Assembly: GCF_018304765.1 (NCBI RefSeq)
Contig: NZ_CP072642.1
Location: forward strand, 789,501-853,500
Direction of reading: 5' to 3'
DNA: 64,000 bases
Source of the DNA: Chloracidobacterium sp. N
GTDB lineage: Bacteria; Acidobacteriota; Blastocatellia; Chloracidobacteriales; Chloracidobacteriaceae
Shown: positions 54,458-63,222 of the stretch, in pieces
How the letters are laid out: each line of letters starts with the position of its first letter
Position numbering within the stretch: position 1 is the first letter of the stretch
The notes under the pieces: model-generated
The model's input: the letters and a program-made list of their open reading frames with translations, nothing else
What the model was told of the DNA's origin: nothing
The model's database searches: none
Position numbers and translations under genes: made by a program

Positions 54458-56809
54458 ATGACGGAAGGTTCGGCAAAAGCCGCTGTCAAAAGCGAGCCGC
54501 TGCATCTGTCAGCCAATGCCATTCCGGCCTGGACGGATGAAGCCCGGCGGGCGGACCGGCTGGCGGGGTTGCTGCTGGCCGGACTGGCGGCGCTGTTTGC
54601 CTTCTTCGTCACCCGGCGCATTGGCGCCATCCCGGCGCCGACGGCGGCCGAAGGTTTCCTGGCCTATGAGGCCCTGACGGGCGGGCTGATGCTCACCCGG
54701 CCGGCGCTGGACTGGACGCTGTGGGCGGCGCTTGTGGTCTTCGGGGATGGTGTGGCGCAGGTGCGGGTGTGTGGCGTCCTGCTGGCGCTGGCGGCACTGG
54801 TCGTCATCTATTCCATCGGGCGCAAACTCCACAGTCGCGCGGCCGGGCTGCTGGCGGTGGCGTGCCTGATTGGCGATCCCAACTTCTTCAACAGTCTGCG
54901 CACGTTCCGTCCTGAAACCGGCGCTGTCACCTTTGCCCTGCTTGGCTTTTATCTGTTTCTGCGCGCCCAGGCCACCGACCGCCTGGGACGCAAGTGGCTG
55001 TGGGGACTGCTGGGCGGTGCGGCCTCGCTGCTGGCCGGATGGTTTGATCCGATTGGATGGAGCGGTTTTCTGTGGGTGCTCGCCTGGGGACTCATCCAGC
55101 GTGGCGACCTGCTGGGGAGCACCTCGTGGCGCATTTTTCTTCTCGGCGCTGGAACGTTGCTGCTTCCCTACCTGCTCTGGATGGGGACGCACTGGGCCGA
55201 ATACCAACGGCAGGCCACCCAGGTCGCGGCGGTCCTGTATGGGCAGCCCGGTCTGTCCCTGTGGGAGAACCTGCTGGCCGAAGGACGGCGCTATGCCGGT
55301 TGGTCTAACGGTATCCTGCTGATTCCGACCCCGGACAGCCTTAGCGTGCGGCTTTTCCAGGGGATGACCTTGGGTGCGCTGGCCTATCTGGGCGTCCGCA
55401 CCGCCCGGGCGATTTCCCACATGGTGTCCCACTGGCAGTTTGTCCGCGAACTGCGCCGGCGGTTTGGCGGGATGCCCGCTCCAGCCGAGCTGAAAGAGCT
55501 GTATGAGAGTGGGGAAGTCCGGCTCCCCAAGGTCGGCACGCTGGAAAGCTGGATGTTTGAGCGTGGGGGGCTGCTGCGTCGGCTTTCGCTCATTGTGCAG
55601 GAAATTGAAAAAGACACGCGCCCCATCACCCACTGGCTTCAGGTGTTGGGCGCACCGTCGCACCCGGACTGGCGGATTCCCCGCACGGGGCTGCTGGTTG
55701 TCACCTTGACCGGCATCGTGAGTCTGGCGCTGTTTGACAGCTATAAACTCCCGGCCTCGTTGCCCATACTGACGGCCTGGTTTGCCTTGTGCGTCGGGGT
55801 GTTTGTGGTGGATGCGCTGCGCTGGGCTGTGGAGCAGCGGCGGCGTACCGTGCCGCGCGTCCTGCGTGGCTTGGCAGTGGGGGTGACGATGCTGGCGCTG
55901 ATCACGGCCACGCTGGGTTCGGGCGGGCGGGCTGTCTGGCGTTTCCACCGCTGGACGCGAACCTTCACCCCGGCGCCCTATGCCGATCTCGCCCTGGTGT
56001 TGCGGCAGGTCGTTCCGCCGGGCGCGACGGTTGTGGCCAGCAACACCCACCGCTTTGCTTTTCCACTGGGCACCCGCTACGTCGCCCCACTTGATGAGGA
56101 GCCGTTTCCAGCTCAGATTGCCGACGAGAATCAGCCGGTGGTGATGATCACTGATGAAACACCGGCGTCCGCGCCTCTGCGGAAGCTGGCCGCTCAGTAC
56201 CAATGGCCACTCGTTGCCGAGTTGTCGGGAACGCTCTACGGCACGGTGCGCGTGTACCGGCTGACCGGAACGGAAAGCACCCCGTCACTGCCCGCGCGGT
56301 ACTACTTCATGGGAAGCACCAACGGCTATGCCCGGCGTGGCTATTACACGGAGCAGCAGCGTCAGGAAGCCACGCTCGTCTGGCTGGCCGAGCCGACTGA
56401 TCTTGAACGCCTGACAAAAAACCTGCCGCATGCCGGGATGCGTCCGCCGGAAGTGCAGCGCGACGGCAGCCAGCTTGCCCTGCGGGTTGTGACCGATGTC
56501 TCCAACTACACCACCCGCCTGCGGCTGCCCTTGCCCCCGCTCAAGCCAAACGTGATGTATCGCCTTCAGACCGCCGCGCGCGTCACGCAGGGTGGGGCGG
56601 TGATTGGCGTCCGGGACCAAACCGGGTTGTGGCTCAACGAACCCGTGGCGCTGAGCGAGAGCCAGACCTACGTGCCCATTGACATTCTGTTCGTCACCAA
56701 CGAACGGGGCGATGCCGAGCTGGCCATTGGCAACCGGCGAAACCAGCCGGCCGCTTCCGCCCTGTATCTTGGGCGGGTGGAAGTCCGGGAGATTGGCGCC
56801 AATCCATAG
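54458..56809 (+). CDS. Polytopic membrane protein, GT39/ArnT-like with C-terminal beta domain
   Basis: This 783-residue protein (ATG 54458; a GTG at 54398 is possible) has about ten to twelve hydrophobic helices in two groups and a large soluble C-terminus. The first loop (APTAAEGFLAYEALTG) sits where dolichyl- or undecaprenyl-phosphate-using GT39 enzymes carry their acidic motif, but the usual Asp-Glu is not clear. The C-terminal part (about residues 530-783) is rich in beta strands. I treat it as a possible glycosyltransferase. Confidence 0.55.
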   Translation: MTEGSAKAAVKSEPLHLSANAIPAWTDEARRADRLAGLLLAGLAALFAFFVTRRIGAIPAPTAAEGFLAYEALTGGLMLTRPALDWTLWAALVVFGDGVAQVRVCGVLLALAALVVIYSIGRKLHSRAAGLLAVACLIGDPNFFNSLRTFRPETGAVTFALLGFYLFLRAQATDRLGRKWLWGLLGGAASLLAGWFDPIGWSGFLWVLAWGLIQRGDLLGSTSWRIFLLGAGTLLLPYLLWMGTHWAEYQRQATQVAAVLYGQPGLSLWENLLAEGRRYAGWSNGILLIPTPDSLSVRLFQGMTLGALAYLGVRTARAISHMVSHWQFVRELRRRFGGMPAPAELKELYESGEVRLPKVGTLESWMFERGGLLRRLSLIVQEIEKDTRPITHWLQVLGAPSHPDWRIPRTGLLVVTLTGIVSLALFDSYKLPASLPILTAWFALCVGVFVVDALRWAVEQRRRTVPRVLRGLAVGVTMLALITATLGSGGRAVWRFHRWTRTFTPAPYADLALVLRQVVPPGATVVASNTHRFAFPLGTRYVAPLDEEPFPAQIADENQPVVMITDETPASAPLRKLAAQYQWPLVAELSGTLYGTVRVYRLTGTESTPSLPARYYFMGSTNGYARRGYYTEQQRQEATLVWLAEPTDLERLTKNLPHAGMRPPEVQRDGSQLALRVVTDVSNYTTRLRLPLPPLKPNVMYRLQTAARVTQGGAVIGVRDQTGLWLNEPVALSESQTYVPIDILFVTNERGDAELAIGNRRNQPAASALYLGRVEVREIGANP

Positions 56810-56836
56810 GGGCCTGTCTGCTAAGCTCGACGCGCC

Positions 56837-56956
56837 ATGGCGTCCCGTCAGTCATCACCTGTCTGGATTCTGTTGATGATTGGGCTTTCGTTGTTGGGTC
56901 TGTTGGTATCGGTCGCCTGGGGCGTGGCTATGCGCTTGGGCTACCTGCCGCGCTGA
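56837..56956 (+). CDS. Small single-TM protein
   Basis: This 39-codon frame starts 27 bp after the GT39-like gene. It encodes MASRQSSPVWILLMIGLSLL and further hydrophobic residues, ending in RLGYLPR. It has one clear transmembrane helix with a positive C-terminus. Its end overlaps the convergent HD-GYP gene by 16 bp. Hydrophobic character and position support it; no homologue is known to me. Confidence 0.45.
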   Translation: MASRQSSPVWILLMIGLSLLGLLVSVAWGVAMRLGYLPR

Positions 56957-58578
56957 CGGAGAACGGCGCTGCTTTCGGGCTTCAAAACCGGCTTACAGAA
57001 AACGATGGATTGATTCAGCAGGGTGCCACACTCACCGGCCGCCTTGGTTGCCACCTCGGTGATGGGCCGAAAGGCGCTGATTTCTTCCAGCAGGTCGCGC
57101 GGCGGTTCGGCTTCATGGGCAAAGCCAATCAGCCACCGGGGGAAATGTGGAAGCCGCCGGAGCAGGGAACGAAGCGCGGCGCGGTATTCACGGCGCGAGG
57201 TGAGACAGCCGCCAAAGCGTCCGGCGTGGGCCCGCGTCAGCGACCCAAGTGCATCCGGGTGATGGCTGACCCAGACTTCGCGCCAGCCATCCCGGTGTCC
57301 GGTCACGTGGTCGTAAGGGGCAAGCGGCGGCAGGCGCAGATACACCACATCGGCGGCCGTCTGCACGGCAAACACGTGCGCCGGAAGGCAGGTGGCCTGG
57401 TTGGCCAGCCGGTTGTCCACGGCACGGTTGAGCCGTGGCAGGGCTTCGATGGCCGCTTCCTCCAGGCTTTGGCACAGGTGGCGGACGGACACATCAAAGC
57501 CCAGCCAGTAATCCCCAAGGTATAGCCCCAGACTCATCCCCAGCGCCTGCGTGATACGGTCCGGCGTCTGGAGGACGGCCTGCCGCAGTCCGGCCAGCCA
57601 CCGGGCCTGGGGCAGCGGCAGCCAGCGCGTCAGGGCGGGATTGATGGGCGTTGCGTCGTCCTGGGCGGCATCGCGCGCCGCCCCCAGCCAGGCATCCACC
57701 TGGCTGGCCGTAAGCACATAGCCGTTGTTTTCAACGGTGGCAATGGCCCGGCAGGTCTCCGCCTGACGCGGATCATTGGTCAACACCTGTTTGCCAAGCA
57801 GCTTGAGCCGCCAGCCCAGGCTGCCATCGCCGCCAAAGGGCAGGGCAATGGAATGGAATGGTTCTTTCTGAAGGGCCGCCACCTCAAAACCGAGCAAAGG
57901 CGCCTGGTGCAGGGGGCTTTGGGAGACTGTCCAGGGCATCAGCCCAGAGATACCCACAACACCACTGCCGGACGGGTTATGGTCCGTTGTTGGGTCGGCC
58001 AGCCAGCGGGCCGTCACCGTTGGGTCAAGCGCCGTCCCGGCCATAGCGCGCAGGTGCGCCAGAGCTTCCGTTTCCTGATAGGCACTGCGGAACGGGCGGT
58101 CCTGCGTTAGCGCGCACCACACGTCAGCCAGGCGTAACAGGCGCGCCGCCAGCGGAATCTGCTCGCCCCGGAGGCCGTCCGGGTAGCCCGACCCGTCCCA
58201 GTTTTCGTGGTGCCAGCGAACCAGCAGGCCAATGGCTTCAGGAAGGTTGCGGTCATACATCACCCGCTCGCCAACGACGGGATGCCGCCACAGCATCTGC
58301 CGTTCCCCAAAGGTCAGGGGCCGGGAAGCCGTCAGAAAAGGCAGGTCAAGCTGGCTTTCGCCGATGTCGTGCAACAGCGCCGCGATGCGCAGGTCACGGC
58401 GGCCACGCTCGGAAAACCCAAAGGCAACCGCGAGTTTGTCCGCAACGGCCGCCAGACGGAGGGCGTGGGGCGCCGTGTAGCCTTCGACAAGATCAAGTCG
58501 GGTACTTTCAGCTTCGTACTCGGCAAGACGGGCGGCCCAGGTGTCCGGCGCGGAAGCCTGTTTGGACATTGCGCTCAA
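56941..58578 (-). CDS. HD-GYP domain protein with large unknown C-terminal region
   Basis: In this 545-residue protein the first 200 residues form an HD-GYP-type phosphohydrolase: ALLHDIGESQLDLPF, RHPVVGERVMYDR, WHHENWDGSGYPDGLRGE and LLRLADVWCALT. The HD and GYP motifs are intact, so cyclic-di-GMP hydrolysis is possible. The last 340 residues show no domain I recognise. The downstream zinc-ribbon membrane gene ends 4 bp inside its start, which suggests a coupled pair with the zinc-ribbon gene first. Confidence 0.82.
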   Translation of the reverse strand: MSAMSKQASAPDTWAARLAEYEAESTRLDLVEGYTAPHALRLAAVADKLAVAFGFSERGRRDLRIAALLHDIGESQLDLPFLTASRPLTFGERQMLWRHPVVGERVMYDRNLPEAIGLLVRWHHENWDGSGYPDGLRGEQIPLAARLLRLADVWCALTQDRPFRSAYQETEALAHLRAMAGTALDPTVTARWLADPTTDHNPSGSGVVGISGLMPWTVSQSPLHQAPLLGFEVAALQKEPFHSIALPFGGDGSLGWRLKLLGKQVLTNDPRQAETCRAIATVENNGYVLTASQVDAWLGAARDAAQDDATPINPALTRWLPLPQARWLAGLRQAVLQTPDRITQALGMSLGLYLGDYWLGFDVSVRHLCQSLEEAAIEALPRLNRAVDNRLANQATCLPAHVFAVQTAADVVYLRLPPLAPYDHVTGHRDGWREVWVSHHPDALGSLTRAHAGRFGGCLTSRREYRAALRSLLRRLPHFPRWLIGFAHEAEPPRDLLEEISAFRPITEVATKAAGECGTLLNQSIVFCKPVLKPESSAVLRQRGR

Positions 58579-59189
58579 AACGGCGTAGGCCGCCGACGCA
58601 ATGGATGATCAACCGGGATGAGTACGCTGAGAACCGCGCCGATAAAGCCGCCGCCCAAGGCAAAGACCAGCCCCCCAAAGGTGCAGAACGCCAGAAACCG
58701 CAGAAAGTCCATCCCGTCGAGATCGGGCGCGGCAAAGCGGAGCAGATAGAGCAGACCTGTCAGGATACCTCCGAAAATGAAGCCCAGTGCGGCATTGTGG
58801 GCGGCAATCCGGGGCGTCTCGGCATGGCCGCCGTGGCGGAGCACGCCGGCAAAAGTCCCAATGAGAAACCCGATTTCGGCAAACATCGCCCCATTGCGGA
58901 TCGGATGGGCATCGGGAAAGCCAAGCTGTCGCCAGACCAGATACAGGGCAACCATCACCAGACTGCTTACCGCACCGACGCGGCTGCCGGCCAGCAGCAT
59001 CGTCCAGAAATGTTCGAGGGAATCAAACGTCGGCTGCCGGAGCGGCTTTGGCGGCGCAACCAGATGCAGCACGTCCTGACAGCGGCTACAGGTGTTTGTG
59101 ACCGGATCATAGCAATCGCTCTGGTGACAAATCTCGCACCGTACAGCAAGGGAAACCGACTTAACTCGCAACGGCTGGACTTCCGCCAT
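58575..59189 (-). CDS. Zinc-ribbon membrane protein of unknown function
   Basis: This 204-residue protein has an N-terminal four-Cys zinc-binding segment (CEICHQSDCYDPVTNTCSRC) and four hydrophobic helices in the C-terminal 130 residues, rich in Gly (GFIFGGILTGLLYLLRF). Start 59189 (MAEVQPLR) is preferred to 59288. Its stop overlaps the HD-GYP start by 4 bp, so the two are probably co-translated. A cytosolic zinc domain on a membrane bundle suggests a sensory or scaffolding role. Confidence 0.7.
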   Translation of the reverse strand: MAEVQPLRVKSVSLAVRCEICHQSDCYDPVTNTCSRCQDVLHLVAPPKPLRQPTFDSLEHFWTMLLAGSRVGAVSSLVMVALYLVWRQLGFPDAHPIRNGAMFAEIGFLIGTFAGVLRHGGHAETPRIAAHNAALGFIFGGILTGLLYLLRFAAPDLDGMDFLRFLAFCTFGGLVFALGGGFIGAVLSVLIPVDHPLRRRPTPF

Positions 59190-59549
59190 GACGTTCAACC
59201 TCAGCAGAACAAGTCTGGAATTTCGGGGACGCCGTGGTGTCGCGTCCCGCGCTGACCTCCACGGTCTCGGCTGTAATGGATGGGGCAAATGCCGTCAAAT
59301 GATTCCGCGATGATGATGGCAACGGGACGGTGCTGACTGTGCGCCCGGCAACGCTGGGTGCTGTTTTCCACCACGGATTAGCAAACGTCTGACCAAAAGA
59401 CGTTGGTAAATGGAAAAAAGTTGTGTTTCTTTATTGTCACCTTCAACGTCCAAGCGATAACCTGCCGGTATCATTTTTGAACTACCCTATACGGCGGTTT
59501 GGGCAACCCCCCCTCTTGCCCGGATAAGCCTGCCTGCAAGAGAAGGCCT
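59190..59549. other. 360-bp divergent intergenic region
   Basis: The region separates the divergent zinc-ribbon membrane gene and the response regulator. It is AT-richer than its surroundings from about 59380 on. It contains the hairpin listed separately. No coding frame or clear promoter could be defined. Confidence 0.5.
59384..59404. repeat. Perfect 7-bp stem, 7-nt loop inverted repeat
   Basis: AACGTCT at 59384-59390 and AGACGTT at 59398-59404 are perfect inverse complements around GACCAAA. There is no T-run on either side, so this is more likely an operator-type dyad than a terminator. It lies 145 bp upstream of the response regulator. Confidence 0.5.
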
Positions 59550-59951
59550 ATGAAAATGCCCGTTTTGCTGCTCGTGGATGATGATGAACTGGTTTTGGAG
59601 TTGCTCAATGACATCCTACAGGACGAGTTTACGGTTGTCACGGCGACGGATGGCCCCTCGGCCCTGGAGAAGCTGCGCTCGCTGAGCGCCCTGGATGGCG
59701 TCATCACAGACTTCGACATGCCCCACATGAGCGGTCTCGAACTGATGTGGCGGATTCGCCAACGTTACCCAACCCTGCCCATGGTTGGGCTTTCGGGGAC
59801 GCTCCGCTCCCACCATCAGATTGCGGGCCGCTGCCCGGAAGGCGCTGTCTTCCTTCAGAAACCCTTTGAGGTGTCAGAATTGCTGACTTTAGCCCGCCGG
59901 CTCTTCCAACCGCCCGGCAATCAGGACTATGCTGGGCGCACACAACTCTGA
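59550..59951 (+). CDS. Single-domain response regulator (receiver only)
   Basis: This 133-residue protein is a stand-alone receiver domain. It has the acidic triad Asp10-Asp11-Asp12 (LLVDDDE), phosphoacceptor Asp54 (ITDFDMP), a Ser/Thr in GLSGT and the conserved Lys in LQKPF. No output domain is present, so it resembles CheY/Spo0F-type relays. The start at 59550 fits. The upstream in-frame codon at 59499 would add a non-conserved stretch. No histidine kinase is nearby. Confidence 0.9.
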   Translation: MKMPVLLLVDDDELVLELLNDILQDEFTVVTATDGPSALEKLRSLSALDGVITDFDMPHMSGLELMWRIRQRYPTLPMVGLSGTLRSHHQIAGRCPEGAVFLQKPFEVSELLTLARRLFQPPGNQDYAGRTQL

Positions 59952-59978
59952 ACCTGATGACGGGTAAACACATCTCGC

Positions 59979-60851
59979 ATGTCACAGAAGGTACTCGATC
60001 TGTGCCGCCTTCTGCCCGGCCCGCTGGCCGGGCGGATGCTTGCGGACCTTGGCTTTGAAGTCGTACGTCTGCTGCCGCCGGCTGGCGACCTGACGCAGGC
60101 GCTGTCGCCACAGCTTTACAACTGGCTGGCAGCCGGAAAGCAGACAATCACCCTTGACCTGAAAACCCCCGATGGCGTCGGGCAACTCAAGGCACTCGTC
60201 GCCGAAGCGGCCATCCTGCTGGAAATGAACCGTCCGGGTGTCATGGAGCGTCTGGGCGTCGGGCCGGAAACACTGCGCGCCATCAACCCAAAGCTGACCT
60301 ACGTACGGATTGCCAGCTACCGCGAAGCGGCCCTGTACGAAGCGCCGGGCCATGATCTGACCTATCTCGCGGGCGGCGGTTTCATCCCCCGCTTTGGCGA
60401 CGGCTGGAAGTACCTGCAAATTGCGGACGGGGCCGGAGCCTACTGGGCGGTCATCGCCGCGCTGGACGGGCTGCGCAAGGGCGGCGGCTTCTATGAGGTG
60501 TATTTGTCCGAAGCGGCAGCCGGGCTGGCCTATCCGCCGCCCGTCAAGCTTGATGGAAGCATCGTCTGCTACGGTATCTATCCGACCCGCGAGGGGCAGT
60601 TGGCGCTGGGGCTGCTGGAGCCGCACTTCTGGCAACGCTTCTGCGCTGCCGTCGGACGCGAAGACTGGAAGGCTTCGGCGTTCTCGCCGGCTATTGAAAG
60701 CAATCCGGTGTACGTCGAAATCAGAACCCTGCTTGCCGAACGGACGGCGGACGAATGGGAAGCTCTGGCGCTGACCCACGGTTTTCCCGCCCGCAAGGTG
60801 CAACCCTACGTTCCGCCACCGAGCACCATTCCCTGGCGCGAAGTGCGCTGA
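59979..60851 (+). CDS. CaiB/BaiF-family CoA transferase, short form
   Basis: This 290-residue protein starts VLDLCRLLPGPLAGRMLADLG and has the class III features KQTITLDLKTPDG, EMNRPGVMERLGVG and the catalytic-Asp region GHDLTYLAGGG. It is roughly 90 residues shorter than typical family members, mostly in the middle and C-terminal part. Similar short forms resemble alpha-methylacyl-CoA racemase-like proteins. It lies 24 bp upstream of a molybdopterin oxidoreductase and is probably co-transcribed with it. Confidence 0.85.
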   Translation: MSQKVLDLCRLLPGPLAGRMLADLGFEVVRLLPPAGDLTQALSPQLYNWLAAGKQTITLDLKTPDGVGQLKALVAEAAILLEMNRPGVMERLGVGPETLRAINPKLTYVRIASYREAALYEAPGHDLTYLAGGGFIPRFGDGWKYLQIADGAGAYWAVIAALDGLRKGGGFYEVYLSEAAAGLAYPPPVKLDGSIVCYGIYPTREGQLALGLLEPHFWQRFCAAVGREDWKASAFSPAIESNPVYVEIRTLLAERTADEWEALALTHGFPARKVQPYVPPPSTIPWREVR

Positions 60852-60875
60852 CGCCCATACCCTGGAGCCGAACCC

Positions 60876-63056
60876 ATGGCGACTGACCGGCAGCATTACC
60901 GGACGTGCAACCTGTGCGAGGCCATGTGCGGTCTCGAAATCACCGTTCGCGGCAATGACATCGTACGCATCGAAGGCGACCGGCAGGACCCTTTCAGCCA
61001 GGGGTATATCTGCCCGAAAGGGGTTGCTCTACAAGACCTGCACACCGATCCCAACCGGCTGCGGCATCCGGTCCGTCGTACCCGTGGCGGCAACTGGGAG
61101 CGGATCACCTGGGAGGCGGCTTTCGATGAAGTGGCCGGGCGTCTGCGCGACATCCAGGAACGCCATGGCAACAACGCCGTGGCGACCTACCAGGGCAATC
61201 CGGCCGTGCACAACTTCGGCACGGTGCTTTCGTTCCCGTCCTTTGTGCGGACGCTGAAGACCAGAAACATCTACTCTGCCAGTTCGGTTGACCAGTTGCC
61301 GCACATGGTCGCGGCCCACGCCATGTTCGGCCACGGACTGCTTTTGCCCGTGCCGGACGTGGAGCGGACGCAGTTTTTTCTCATCATGGGGGCGAATCCG
61401 GTGGTCTCGAACGGCAGCCTCATGACGGCGCCCGGCATGTCGCGGCGGTTACAGGCGTTGCGCGCCCGTGGCGGCAGGGTCGTTGTCGTGGACCCGCGCC
61501 GGACGGAAACGGCCGAACTTGCCGACCAGCATCTTTTCATCCGGCCGGGAACGGATGCCTACCTGCTGCTCGCCATGCTGCACGTCCTGTTTGCCGAAGG
61601 GCGCGTTCGGCTGGGGCGGCTGGCGGCATTTACCGATGGCGTCGAAACGCTGGCGGCCATCGTGTGTGATTTCCCGCCGGCGCGCGTGGCGCCGCTCACC
61701 GGCATTGCTGCTGAAACCATTGAGACGCTGGCCCGCGAGTTTGCCACCGCGTCGGCGGCCGTGTGCTACGGCCGCGTCGGGCTTTCCATCCAGACCTTCG
61801 GGACAAGCGCCCAGTGGCTTGTCAACGCACTGAACATCGTCACCGGCAACCTTGACCGGGAAGGCGGAGCCATGTTTCCCAAAGCGGCGCTTGACCCGCT
61901 GGAGCGGTTCACGGCCGGGCATCTGGGGGCATGGAAAAGTCGCGTCCGCGGCCTGCCAGAGTTTGCCGGTGAACTGCCTGTGGCGGCGCTGGCCGAAGAA
62001 ATCCTGACGCCAGGCAAGGGGCAGGTTCGTGCGCTGGTGACGATTGCCGGGAATCCCGTCCTTTCGACGCCCAACGGCCGGCAGCTCGATGCGGCGCTGG
62101 CCACGCTGGAGTTCATGGCGGCGGTGGACATCTACATCAACGAGACGACCCGCCACGCGCACATCATCCTGCCGCCGACGGGTTCGCTGGAGCACGAAAA
62201 CTACGCGGCGATTTTTCACCATCTGGCCGTTCGCAATACGGTCAAATACTCGCCAGCCGTGTTTGCTCCGGCGGACGATACGCGCCACGACTGGCAGATT
62301 TTTCTCGAACTCGAAACGCGCCTCGCCAGCCGGACACCACTGGAAGCCATCCGGGCGCAACTGCGGCGGGGTGTCCGGTTGGGGCTGGGTCTCGATGGCA
62401 TGCTGGATTTGGCGTTTCGTTTCGGCCCCTATGGAACGGGACTGTTCGGCGACGGCCTGACATTGGCGAAAGTCAAGGCGGCTCCGCACGGCATTGATCT
62501 GGGGCCGCTCCAACCGGCGCTGCCCGGACGGCTCTGGACAAAAAACAGGCGCATCGCCCTGGCGCCGGAGATGTTGACGCAGGATGTGCCGCGTCTTCAT
62601 GCGCAACTTCAGTCCCAACCGATGCCGCCCGCTGCCAATGGCACCCTGCTGCTGATCGGCCGGCGTCAGCTTCGCAGCAACAACTCGTGGATGCACAACA
62701 GCGAACGGCTGGTACGCGGCAAAGCCCGCTGCACGCTGCTGGTGCATCCTGACGACGCCCGGCGGTATGGCATTACCTCCGGGCAGATGGTGAAGGTTAT
62801 GTCCCGTGCCGGGGAAATCACCGCCCCGGCAGAAGTTTCCGATGAGGTCATGCCCGGTGTGGTCAGCCTGCCGCACGGTTGGGGGCATGACCGTCCCGGT
62901 GTCCAGCTCGACGTTGCCCGGCGCTATCCCGGCGTCAGCATCAACGACATCACCGATGAGCAACTGGTGGATGAAGTCAGCGGAAACGCCGCCCTCAGCG
63001 GCGTGCCGGTACGCCTTGCCCCTGTCGCCGGAAAAGCTGTGTCGCGCCCGGCCTGA
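60876..63056 (+). CDS. Molybdopterin-dependent oxidoreductase, BisC/formate-dehydrogenase-like
   Basis: This 726-residue protein starts with a 4Fe-4S site CNLCEAMCG (Cys11, Cys14, Cys18) and a fourth Cys in YICPKG. The molybdopterin domain follows (ITWEAAFDEVAGRL, IMGANPVVSNGS, VDPRRTETAELADQHLFI). The C-terminal barrel has IGRRQLRSNNSWMHN, the DARRYGI segment and LPHGWGHD. It lacks a Tat signal. The cysteine spacing (CX2CX3C) differs from the oxidoreductase at 37006 (CX3CX3C). The substrate is unknown. Confidence 0.9.
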   Translation: MATDRQHYRTCNLCEAMCGLEITVRGNDIVRIEGDRQDPFSQGYICPKGVALQDLHTDPNRLRHPVRRTRGGNWERITWEAAFDEVAGRLRDIQERHGNNAVATYQGNPAVHNFGTVLSFPSFVRTLKTRNIYSASSVDQLPHMVAAHAMFGHGLLLPVPDVERTQFFLIMGANPVVSNGSLMTAPGMSRRLQALRARGGRVVVVDPRRTETAELADQHLFIRPGTDAYLLLAMLHVLFAEGRVRLGRLAAFTDGVETLAAIVCDFPPARVAPLTGIAAETIETLAREFATASAAVCYGRVGLSIQTFGTSAQWLVNALNIVTGNLDREGGAMFPKAALDPLERFTAGHLGAWKSRVRGLPEFAGELPVAALAEEILTPGKGQVRALVTIAGNPVLSTPNGRQLDAALATLEFMAAVDIYINETTRHAHIILPPTGSLEHENYAAIFHHLAVRNTVKYSPAVFAPADDTRHDWQIFLELETRLASRTPLEAIRAQLRRGVRLGLGLDGMLDLAFRFGPYGTGLFGDGLTLAKVKAAPHGIDLGPLQPALPGRLWTKNRRIALAPEMLTQDVPRLHAQLQSQPMPPAANGTLLLIGRRQLRSNNSWMHNSERLVRGKARCTLLVHPDDARRYGITSGQMVKVMSRAGEITAPAEVSDEVMPGVVSLPHGWGHDRPGVQLDVARRYPGVSINDITDEQLVDEVSGNAALSGVPVRLAPVAGKAVSRPA

Positions 63057-63087
63057 ACCACAGGCCTGAACCACAGGTTTGAACCAG
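63051..63087. repeat. 13-bp tandem repeat over the stop codon, 2.8 copies
   Basis: GCCTGAACCACAG occurs at 63051-63063 and 63064-63076, followed by the degraded copy GTTTGAACCAG at 63077-63087. The TGA in the first unit is the stop codon of the molybdopterin oxidoreductase. Confidence 0.8.
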
Positions 63088-63089
63088 TC

Positions 63090-63120
63090 CCTGCCTTCCG
63101 GTGGCCGGTCAGGCTGCTTT
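63090..63120 (+). terminator. Possible weak transcription terminator
   Basis: CCTG (63090-63093) and CAGG (63110-63113) flank an inner CCGG-TGG-CCGG hairpin, followed by CTGCTTTTCT. It is located just after the molybdopterin oxidoreductase and before the AT-rich leader of the next gene. The stem is imperfect. Confidence 0.3.
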
Positions 63121-63222
63121 TCTCCAAGCGGTCACGTGAGAACCCGTACGCACGGTTGACGCGAAAAAAAAAAGTCCTGTAGGCTTGCAGTATCCTGAGT
63201 GCTTTTCCAAGGCAAGGTTGTG

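Noticed and set aside
63164-63173. A10 tract as another slippage site
   Set aside because: It is intergenic, so it cannot break a reading frame; it may only bend DNA beside a promoter.
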